Source: JBOGXF01 sp050694275
Lineage (GTDB): Bacteria > Actinomycetota > CADDZG01 > WHSQ01
Reading direction: 5' to 3'
Assembly: GCA_050694275.1 (NCBI GenBank)
Contig: JBOGXF010000189.1
Coordinates: 1 to 6,273 of the forward strand
DNA length: 6,273 bases
The position numbers and the translations under genes were made by a program. Shown in pieces: positions 1 to 4,995 of this stretch. Under the pieces are notes generated by a model, which saw only the letters and a list, made by a program, of their open reading frames with translations, did no database searches and had not been told where the DNA came from. The number at the start of each line of letters is the position of its first letter. The first letter of the stretch is position 1.

Positions 1-443
1 TGAAGGAGCTGGAGCGCTTCGACATCGAGCTGTGCGAGCAGCCGATCCCCGCGGGGGATCACGACGCCCTGCGCAAGGTCACCGAGACCACCTCGATCCC
101 CGTCTTTGCCGACGAGGACGTCTGCACCGCGGCCGACGTCGGTCGGCTCGTGGGAATCGTCGACGGGGTGAACCTCAAGCTCCGCAAGTGTGGCGGGATC
201 CGCGAGGCGATGCGGGCGATCGCGGTCGCCCGCGCCAACTCGATGGCGGTGATGCTCGGCTGTGACCTCGAGTCCGGGGTGGCCGCGACGGCCGGAGCCC
301 ACCTCGCCGGGCTCGTCGACCACGCCGATCTCGACGGCCCCCTGCTGCTCGCCGACGACCCCTTTCCCGGTGTGTCCTATCGTCGCGGCGAGATGATCCT
401 GCCGGACGAGCCAGGTCTCGGTGTGAAGGGAGCGCCGTCGTGA
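1..443 (+). CDS. dgcA: Enolase-superfamily epimerase, N-acetyl-D-Glu racemase (DgcA) or dipeptide epimerase type, 5'-truncated by window edge
   Basis: This is the C-terminal 146 residues of a muconate-lactonizing-type enolase-superfamily enzyme; the first full codon is at position 3. Such enzymes racemise or epimerise the alpha carbon of an acyl amino acid or dipeptide in the cytosol, using Mg2+ and two barrel lysines. Visible fragment residues: the strand-4 metal ligand Glu12 in ELCEQP, the strand-5 metal ligand Asp37 in ADED, the strand-6 catalytic Lys59 in NLKLRKCGG, the GCDLESG segment (86-92), and Asp109-Leu-Asp111 in DLDGPLLL. That DxD motif is typical of the L-Ala-D/L-Glu epimerase group. 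The strand-2 KxK lysine and strand-3 Asp lie outside the window. The gene overlaps the DUF1611 gene by 4 bp. This partner favours DgcA, which converts N-acetyl-D-Glu to N-acetyl-L-Glu, over a murein-dipeptide epimerase. The superfamily call is strong; the exact substrate is inferred. Confidence 0.88.
   Translation, partial: KELERFDIELCEQPIPAGDHDALRKVTETTSIPVFADEDVCTAADVGRLVGIVDGVNLKLRKCGGIREAMRAIAVARANSMAVMLGCDLESGVAATAGAHLAGLVDHADLDGPLLLADDPFPGVSYRRGEMILPDEPGLGVKGAPS
426..432 (+). promoter_or_regulatory. Ribosome binding site for the DUF1611 gene, inside the epimerase 3' end
   Basis: AAGGGAG lies 7 nt before the GTG start at 440, a good Shine-Dalgarno match at normal spacing. It sits within the last codons of the epimerase and just before the GTGA start/stop overlap, so translational coupling of the two genes is likely. 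It also supports GTG 440 as the start. Confidence 0.7.
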
Positions 444-1513
444 GCGAACGCGCGTGGCTCGTGCTCGCCGACGGCTACCTCAAGTGGCGCAACGCCAAGA
501 CCGCGCACGGGGTCATCCGCTACGGACGCAATCCCATTGCGGCGGTGCTCGACCGCGATCACGCGGGCCGGTCGCTATCGGAAGTGCTGCCCGATCTCGG
601 ACGTGACGCGGCGATAGTCGACTCCGTCGAGGAAGGCTTGAAGCGCGGGGCGACGTCTCTGCTCCTAGGGGTCGCCACGCCCGGGGGGTGGATCCCCGAG
701 CACTGGCGCGCGTGGGTGATCGAGGCGATCGAAGCCGGGCTTGAGATCGCGAACGGGCTCCATCGCTTCCTGCGCGACGACCGCGAGCTCGTGCGACTGG
801 CGCGCGCCCACAAGGCGACGCTGTGGGACGTGCGCGACCCGCCCGATGACATCTCCCTCTTCACCGGGAGATCACTCAACGCGCCCAAGCGCATCGTGCA
901 GACGGTCGGGAGCGACTGTGCGGTGGGAAAGATGACCGTTGCCCTCGAGCTCGCCGTGGCCGGACATGCGGCCGGGTATTCGACCGAGTTCATCGCCACG
1001 GGCCAGACCGGGATTCTGATCGCCGGCCGGGGGATCGCGGTCGATCGGGTGATCTCGGATTTCCTCGCCGGCGCGGCCGAACAACTCGTGTGCGACACGC
1101 ATCCGTCGAGCGACGTGCTCATCGTCGAGGGCCAGGGGAGCCTGTGGCACCCGGCCTACGCCGGCGTGACCCTCGGGCTCCTTCACGGCGCGGCCCCTCA
1201 TCTGCTCGTGCTGTGCCATCAGGCGGGTCACACCGCGATCGAGGAGCCTCCCTACACGCAGCTACCCTCGCTCCCGGAGATGATCGCGACCTACGAGCAG
1301 AGTGCGGCCACGGTGAGAGAGGCGAAGGTCGCCTGCGTCGCGATCAACTGTGGCGGGCTCTCGGACGGCGAGGCGCGGCGCGCGGTCGGCGAGGTGGAAG
1401 ACGCCACCGGCCTCGTCGCCGGCGACGTCCTTCGCGGCGACGGACCCAAGCTGTGGGACGCGCTCGCCGCCGCTCTCCCTCAGCGGGCGATGGCTACGGG
1501 CAGCCGGTCCTGA
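440..1513 (+). CDS. dgcN: DUF1611 P-loop protein, probable D-glutamate N-acetyltransferase (DgcN-like)
   Basis: This 357-residue protein has DUF1611 architecture. An N-terminal alpha/beta domain (about 1-145) opens with VLADGYLKWRNAKTAHG and RYG. The C-terminal P-loop domain (about 148-345) carries a Walker-A-like loop GSDCAVGKMT at 157-166, ATGQTG at 186-191, IVEGQGS at 228-234, and a late NCGG segment at 303-306. Length and order are normal for the family. Characterised members (DgcN) acetylate D-glutamate, and the product is then racemised by the enolase-superfamily partner DgcA, feeding N-acetyl-L-Glu into arginine or glutamate metabolism. The upstream, overlapping epimerase gene reproduces that pairing. 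The protein should be cytosolic, since no signal peptide or membrane span is seen. The GTG start is supported by the AAGGGAG site and by the position of the conserved N-terminus. Family membership is very likely; the acetyltransferase activity is transferred from the family and context, not shown here. Confidence 0.88.
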   Translation: MSERAWLVLADGYLKWRNAKTAHGVIRYGRNPIAAVLDRDHAGRSLSEVLPDLGRDAAIVDSVEEGLKRGATSLLLGVATPGGWIPEHWRAWVIEAIEAGLEIANGLHRFLRDDRELVRLARAHKATLWDVRDPPDDISLFTGRSLNAPKRIVQTVGSDCAVGKMTVALELAVAGHAAGYSTEFIATGQTGILIAGRGIAVDRVISDFLAGAAEQLVCDTHPSSDVLIVEGQGSLWHPAYAGVTLGLLHGAAPHLLVLCHQAGHTAIEEPPYTQLPSLPEMIATYEQSAATVREAKVACVAINCGGLSDGEARRAVGEVEDATGLVAGDVLRGDGPKLWDALAAALPQRAMATGSRS

Positions 1514-1572
1514 CCGACCCGTAGACGCCGACCCGAGCCGCCACGTCGATAGTCGCGCTGCGGCGAGGACGG
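1514..1572. other. Convergent intergenic spacer
   Basis: This is a 59-bp gap between the stops of the DUF1611 gene (plus) and the PEBP lipoprotein gene (minus). The only inverted repeat seen is CGGTC-CT-GACCG, which starts inside the DUF1611 3' end. Its loop is too short for a good hairpin and no T-run follows, so I do not call a terminator. No open reading frame of interest is present. Confidence 0.5.
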
Positions 1573-2103
1573 TTACCTCCCGAACGTGCCGACGAGCTCG
1601 CCGGTGGCCGCGACGCAGCACGAGATCGCGTCGAGGACGGCCGCGAGATCGTTGCCTGCGGCCGGCGGGTCCTCGGGTGCCGTCCCGAGCGCGTAGATCG
1701 TTAAGACGTACTCGTGCGGCTCGTCGCCCTCGGGCGGACATGGCCCCCCGTATCCGGCCTCGTCGAAGTCGTTGGTGCCTTGGATCGCCTCGTCGGGAAG
1801 CTCGCCCTGCTGTAGCGACGCGACCGAGCCGGGGATCCCGTAAGCGACCCAGTGCACGAAGCCGTCCGCGTCGGGGTCGACCACGGTGATTGCGTACGTG
1901 GTGGCGTCCGGCCCCCCGCTCCACGCCAGCGACGGCGACACGTCGGCGCCGTCGCAGGTGAGCTCGACCGGGATCGTGCCGCCGTCCTCGAAGGCGGGGC
2001 TCGACAGGTCGATGCTTTCCGGCGCAGCGATGTCGCCGGCCGGATCCTCACCACCGCAAGCGGTCAGCCAGAAGACCGTCAGGAGGGCGGCGACGGTTCG
2101 CAT
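1573..2103 (-). CDS. YbhB/YbcL-type PEBP (Raf kinase inhibitor-like) family lipoprotein
   Basis: This 176-residue protein begins with a short lipoprotein signal peptide (MRTVAALLTVFWLTAC); the lipobox cysteine is Cys16, followed by a GGEDPAGD tether. It is therefore predicted to be anchored on the outer face of the membrane. The PEBP fold signatures are all present: DVSPSLAWSGGP (54-65), the DPDA pocket motif (76-79) followed by GFVHW with His84, GTNDFDEAGYGG (109-120), PCPPEGDEPHEY with His130 (121-132), and the terminal ELVGTFGR (169-176). These residues form the anion or ligand pocket in the family. The bacterial ligand and role are generally unknown. Mature-domain cysteines 50, 122, 162 and 163 could form disulfides outside the cell; the Cys-Cys pair is an oddity. 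No Shine-Dalgarno site is visible; a TANNNT motif lies at leaderless distance. The gene stands alone, convergent with the epimerase/DUF1611 operon and divergent from the transporter. Confidence 0.92.
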   Translation of the reverse strand: MRTVAALLTVFWLTACGGEDPAGDIAAPESIDLSSPAFEDGGTIPVELTCDGADVSPSLAWSGGPDATTYAITVVDPDADGFVHWVAYGIPGSVASLQQGELPDEAIQGTNDFDEAGYGGPCPPEGDEPHEYVLTIYALGTAPEDPPAAGNDLAAVLDAISCCVAATGELVGTFGR

Positions 2104-2109
2104 TAAACG

Positions 2110-2115
2110 AGCCTA
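2110..2115 (-). promoter_or_regulatory. Candidate -10 element of a leaderless promoter for the PEBP lipoprotein gene
   Basis: On the minus strand TAGGCT (consensus TANNNT) is followed by six bases and then the ATG at 2103, which places the expected transcription start at or next to the start codon. There is no Shine-Dalgarno sequence before this ATG, consistent with a leaderless mRNA, a common arrangement in Actinomycetota. No good -35 hexamer was found. The call rests on one short motif in a sensible place. Confidence 0.4.
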
Positions 2116-2221
2116 CGGTTCTTCGGCGCCGGCCCTACACGGCCTCGGCATCCCCGGGCCCTGTGCCTTAGTTCCTTCGGACTTCGCCCTCGGTTGGAAG
2201 CGCGGGCTCCCCGGACGGGTT

Positions 2222-2228
2222 GAGGAGG
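2222..2228 (+). promoter_or_regulatory. Shine-Dalgarno-like GAGGAGG upstream of the transporter
   Basis: This purine-rich GAGGAGG is the strongest ribosome-binding match in the 148-bp spacer. It ends 2 nt before an in-frame GTG (2231) and 23 nt before the preferred ATG (2252). It fits neither start perfectly, so it marks uncertainty about the transporter's N-terminus. Confidence 0.4.
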
Positions 2229-2251
2229 ACGTGATATCTCCGGTTGAGCGC

Positions 2252-3214
2252 ATGAAGAACAAAGGTCCCGCGTGGCTGGTGTGGTCGGCCCTGTGGACGG
2301 TTTACATCGTCTGGGGCTCGACCTATCTCGCCATCCGCATCACGGTCGAGACGCTCCCGCCGTTCCTGACGACGGGGGTTCGTTTCGTCGTTGCCGGAGC
2401 GATCATGTATCTGTTCCTTCTCGCTCGGCGTGGTCCCTCGGGCGTCGCCGTGACCGCGCGAGAGGTGGGGGCTGCCAGCCTCATCGGCGGCCTCCTGCTG
2501 CTCGGCGGAAACGGGCTCGTGATGATCGCCGAGCAAGATGTGCCCTCGGGGCTCGCGTCGCTGATCATCTCTTCCGTCCCCCTGTGGGTCGTCCTTTTCC
2601 GGGCGATCACCGGCGACCGGGTCCCGGGCGGCACCCTTGCGGGCGTCGCGGTCGGCTTCATCGGGGTCGCCCTGCTCGTTCTCCCCGGTGGATCGAACGG
2701 CGGGACCCTGGCCGGCATGCTGCTGCTCGTGCTCGCAGCGCTCCTGTGGGCGACCGGCTCGTTCATCTCCAAGAAGATGCCGCTCCCCAAGGATCCGTTC
2801 ACTTCGACCACGTGGCAGATGCTGACCGGCGGGGCGATCGCCGCGGTCGCCGGGGTGATCCGGGGCGAGGCCGCCTCCATCGACGCGGCCTCGTTTTCCG
2901 CCGCGTCGGTCTGGGCCCTCGTCTATCTCATCTTCGTCGGCTCCCTGCTCGCGTTCACCGCGTACACCTGGGTGTTGCAAAACGCGCCGATCTCCAAGGT
3001 CGCGACGTACGCATACGTGAACCCGGTGATCGCGGTGTTCCTCGGTTGGGCGATCCTGTCCGAGGCGATCACCGCGATGCTCGTCGTGGGCGCGGCGATC
3101 ATCGTCGCCTCGGTGGCGTTCATCATCCAGAAGGAGACGCCCCCCGAGCCCCACCCCGAGCCGACCCCGGCCCCCCAACATGTCGGCGAAGAGGTCCTCG
3201 AGCCCAGTTCCTAG
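2252..3214 (+). CDS. EamA/DMT-superfamily inner-membrane transporter, YedA-like
   Basis: This 320-residue integral membrane protein has two EamA halves, with about ten hydrophobic segments between residues 8 and 292. Family signatures are VWGSTYLAIR (20-29), RFVVAG (44-49), GNGLVMIAEQDVPSGLASL (86-104), and ATYAYVNPVIAVFLGW (251-266) in the second half. These resemble E. coli YedA, a putative drug/metabolite exporter; the substrate cannot be read from sequence. After the last helix comes a Pro/Glu-rich cytosolic tail (294-320) that I would not expect in YedA. Start choice: ATG 2252 gives 20 residues before WGS, the spacing I recall for YedA. An in-frame GTG at 2231 lies just 2 nt after a strong GAGGAGG (2222-2228), which is too close, while that site is 23 nt from the ATG, which is too far. 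The start is thus open between 320 and 327 residues. The gene stands alone and its stop is 4 bp from that of the convergent propeller gene. Confidence 0.92.
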   Translation: MKNKGPAWLVWSALWTVYIVWGSTYLAIRITVETLPPFLTTGVRFVVAGAIMYLFLLARRGPSGVAVTAREVGAASLIGGLLLLGGNGLVMIAEQDVPSGLASLIISSVPLWVVLFRAITGDRVPGGTLAGVAVGFIGVALLVLPGGSNGGTLAGMLLLVLAALLWATGSFISKKMPLPKDPFTSTTWQMLTGGAIAAVAGVIRGEAASIDAASFSAASVWALVYLIFVGSLLAFTAYTWVLQNAPISKVATYAYVNPVIAVFLGWAILSEAITAMLVVGAAIIVASVAFIIQKETPPEPHPEPTPAPQHVGEEVLEPSS

Positions 3215-3218
3215 TGAC

Positions 3219-4397
3219 TCAGTGGCGCCAGACGGTCAAGGTCCCGGTCGCCGCGTCGGTGACGTACAGGAGCCGCCCGCGAGTCTCGACGTCCATCGCG
3301 TAGGGGGAAGTGCGCCCCCCGGCATTCGCGTTGACCGCCGCCGCCGCGGCCCCGACCGCGACGACCCCACCGGTGGAGCCGAAGCCCACGATCCCCGCGT
3401 GGGAATGCGCCGCGAAGAGCACGTCTTCGGCGAGGTCGATGCCCTGCACCCGCCATGTCTCCTCGGCCGCGAAACCCGCCTCGAGGCGACCGGCGGGCCG
3501 GATCGAACCGAGCCGGGTCGCGTCGAGGCGAAGGACCTGGGGTGGGGCGGAGCCGTCGAACCAGTACTCGGTCGCGGCGAATACGACGCGCGACCGCTTG
3601 GTGGCGACGACCTCGACGTCGGCGAGACCCACTTTGTCCCACGACGCGATCTTGCGCGGCATCTCGGGGGCCGAGATGTCGTAGATCTCGAGTCCGGTCT
3701 GCCCGGTGGTGACGTAGAGGAGCGGTACCCCGAGCCTTGGGTCGCGCCGATCGATGTAGAGACCGGCCGACGCAGGGCCCCCGACCTTGAGCGCCGGCAG
3801 GGGTTCGGACGCGACCGGGACGAGGACGCCCCGCGTCAGGTCGAAGCGGTTGACGACGAGGCCGTTGATGGCGTCGAGGCTGAAGACGTACTCGCGCCCT
3901 TCGTCCTCGAAATAGGCGATGCGCAGCGTCCCTCCTTCGGGTTGATACGAGGTGAACGCGGGATTCTCCGGGTCGGCGACGTCGAGCACGTGGATGCCGT
4001 CCTTGGAGAACTGGCGCGTCTGGCGCGCGTAGAAGAGCCACTTACCGTCGTCGCTGAACGCGAGATCGCCGTCGAGCGACAGGCGCGCCCCGTCGTCATA
4101 GCGCCCGAAGACCTTGGGCCTCGTTGGATCGCGCAGATCGAGGAGGGCGACGATCCCTTCGTCGCGCTGCAGGACCGCGCCGACATCGCCGTGGAGCTCG
4201 ATCTGGCCGAGCCCGGCCTCCCGGGACACCTCGACCGAGCCGACCGGACGCAGGCCGCAGGCCTGCACGTGGGGACCCGGCTTGTCGTGGGCGGAGTGCG
4301 CGGAGGGATGAGGTGTGCACCGTCCCTTGCCCGCCGACGCGCCGGGACCCGCCGCCAGAGCGAGCACGACCAGCGCCACGCTAAGGGTTCGCCCCAT
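3219..4397 (-). CDS. Secreted LVIVD-repeat beta-propeller protein
   Basis: This 392-residue protein has an N-terminal signal peptide (MGRTLSVALVVLALAAGPGASA, cleavage near residue 22). A short His/Pro stretch with two cysteines follows (Cys27, Cys47; His30, 34, 37, 43). The rest is all-beta with repeats ending in LVIVD-type turns: VALLDLRDPTRP (83-94), IHVLDVADPENP (135-146) and LEIYDISAPEMP (236-247). More diverged blades occur around FSLDAINGLVVNRFDL, VLFAAHSHAGIVGF and LLYVTDAATGTLTVW. This pattern indicates a surface or extracellular propeller, usually a binding scaffold and not an enzyme; no catalytic motif was seen. The reading frame stays open upstream to 4652, but that extension is Arg/Ser-rich, overlaps the divergent sigma gene and would bury the signal peptide, so ATG 4397 is preferred despite a weak ribosome site. 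It diverges from the sigma-factor operon with a 94-bp gap, so shared control is possible. Its ligand is unknown. Confidence 0.85.
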   Translation of the reverse strand: MGRTLSVALVVLALAAGPGASAGKGRCTPHPSAHSAHDKPGPHVQACGLRPVGSVEVSREAGLGQIELHGDVGAVLQRDEGIVALLDLRDPTRPKVFGRYDDGARLSLDGDLAFSDDGKWLFYARQTRQFSKDGIHVLDVADPENPAFTSYQPEGGTLRIAYFEDEGREYVFSLDAINGLVVNRFDLTRGVLVPVASEPLPALKVGGPASAGLYIDRRDPRLGVPLLYVTTGQTGLEIYDISAPEMPRKIASWDKVGLADVEVVATKRSRVVFAATEYWFDGSAPPQVLRLDATRLGSIRPAGRLEAGFAAEETWRVQGIDLAEDVLFAAHSHAGIVGFGSTGGVVAVGAAAAAVNANAGGRTSPYAMDVETRGRLLYVTDAATGTLTVWRH

Positions 4398-4456
4398 ACC
4401 GGCAGGGTTCGACCCGGCCCCCGACTTCCCTGGACCGGCGAGAAAGTCACGGGCGC

Positions 4457-4483
4457 TGCAACCCCGCGCTCCCACAAGCCGTC
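4457..4483 (+). promoter_or_regulatory. Candidate ECF-type promoter in front of the sigma-factor gene
   Basis: TGCAAC (4457-4462) resembles the -35 GGAAC/AAC core used by many ECF sigma factors. CGTC (4480-4483) matches a common ECF -10 core. The 17-nt gap between AAC and CGTC is typical. The predicted transcription start falls at or just before the GTG at 4492, suggesting a leaderless and possibly self-activated message. Short motifs in GC-rich DNA arise by chance, so this is tentative. Confidence 0.35.
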
Positions 4484-4491
4484 TTAGCGGT

Positions 4492-4995
4492 GTGAGACGA
4501 GCCCGGGAACGAGACGAGCAGTTCGGGTCCTTCTTTCTCGCGGAGAGCGAGCGTCTCCGGCGCCTGGGAGTGTGGCTCACCGGTGACCCCGAGCGGGCCG
4601 CGGATCTGGCGCAGGAGGCGCTCGCCCGCACGTTTCGCCACTGGCGGCGCATCCGCGAGCAGGACCCCGCCCCCTACGCCCGTCGCATCCTCGTGAACCT
4701 CGTCCGGAGCCAGCACCGGCGGACCTTGCTCGAGCGGCGCCACGAGCAGAAGCCCGACGGTTTCGTCGCCGGGGAGGCGACGAGGGTGGATGAGTGGCTG
4801 CGGATCACCGAGGCGCTCAAGGCGCTGCCCCCGATGCGCCGGGCGACGATCGTGCTCCGCTTCTACGAGGACATGAGCGAGGCGGACATCGCCCGGGCTC
4901 TCGATCGTCCTCTCGGGACGGTCAAGTCGGACATCCATCGAGCGCTGGCGAAACTCCGCCCGCTCCTGGAAGAGACGGAAAGGGAAAGGGCATGA
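4492..4995 (+). CDS. SigE-family (ECF-like) RNA polymerase sigma factor
   Basis: This 167-residue sigma-70 family protein consists of region 2 and region 4 only, the usual size for the actinobacterial SigE family. Region 2 (about 10-78) includes FGSFFLAESERLRRLGVWLTG, the core-binding segment DLAQEALARTFRHW (38-51), and YARRILVNLVRSQHRR (62-77), which contributes to -10 recognition. Region 4 (about 104-156) includes ALKALPPMRRATIVLRFYEDM and a helix-turn-helix MSEADIARALDRPLGTVKSD (128-147) followed by IHRALAKL, which reads the -35. The start is set at GTG 4492 because upstream in-frame codons encode low-complexity, non-conserved sequence and overlap the divergent promoter region. No Shine-Dalgarno is visible, so it may be leaderless. 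The stop overlaps the next gene's ATG (ATGA, 4992-4995), the hallmark of a sigma/anti-sigma pair. The target regulon is unknown; self-activation and the divergent propeller gene are plausible targets. Confidence 0.92.
   Translation: MRRARERDEQFGSFFLAESERLRRLGVWLTGDPERAADLAQEALARTFRHWRRIREQDPAPYARRILVNLVRSQHRRTLLERRHEQKPDGFVAGEATRVDEWLRITEALKALPPMRRATIVLRFYEDMSEADIARALDRPLGTVKSDIHRALAKLRPLLEETERERA
4980..4990 (+). promoter_or_regulatory. Ribosome binding region for the membrane partner gene
   Basis: The purine tract AAGGGAAAGGG lies immediately before ATG 4992. Its AAGGGA part ends 6 nt from the start, which is normal spacing. It lies inside the 3' end of the sigma gene and works with the ATGA overlap, so the two proteins are probably made in coupled amounts. 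Confidence 0.65.

Larger units (their letters stand above)
2104..2251. other. Divergent promoter region between the PEBP lipoprotein and transporter genes
   Basis: This 148-bp spacer separates two divergent starts. The lipoprotein side has the TAGGCT motif close to its ATG. The transporter side has the GAGGAGG site and a slightly AT-richer GATATC at 2233-2238, which might belong to a -10 element but fits no clear consensus. No operator-like long inverted repeat or riboswitch-like structure was recognised. Confidence 0.5.

Noticed and set aside
1262..1924. Long minus-strand and plus-strand frames across the DUF1611 3' end and the PEBP gene (1262-1924 minus, 1350-1889 plus)
   Set aside because: They are Arg-dominated frames crossing two real genes, typical artefacts of high GC content.
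1886..2251. Extension of the transporter frame to 1886 (442 residues)
   Set aside because: It runs antisense through the PEBP lipoprotein gene and has no family similarity. The start lies at 2252, or possibly 2231.
2168..3181. 337-residue minus-strand frame opposite the transporter
   Set aside because: It is very rich in Arg, Asp and Gly, has no domain, and mirrors the membrane-protein coding frame.
3180..4487. 435-residue plus-strand frame opposite the propeller gene
   Set aside because: It is a GC-driven open frame antisense to a well-supported secreted protein, with Arg/Asp/Gly/Glu-heavy composition and no recognisable domain.
4315..4491. Extension of the sigma-factor frame to 4315 (226 residues)
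   Set aside because: It overlaps the signal-peptide coding end of the propeller gene and encodes Pro/Ala/Arg low-complexity sequence. Family length and the region 2 start fit GTG 4492.
4398..4652. N-terminal extension of the propeller frame to an ATG at 4652 (477 residues in all)
   Set aside because: The extra 85 residues are Arg/Ser-rich, run antisense to the sigma gene and would place the clear signal peptide in the middle of the protein.
4794..4991. Upstream in-frame ATG at 4794 for the membrane partner
   Set aside because: The added 66 residues are out-of-frame translation of sigma region 4. The ATG at 4992 has the purine-rich site and the ATGA overlap.
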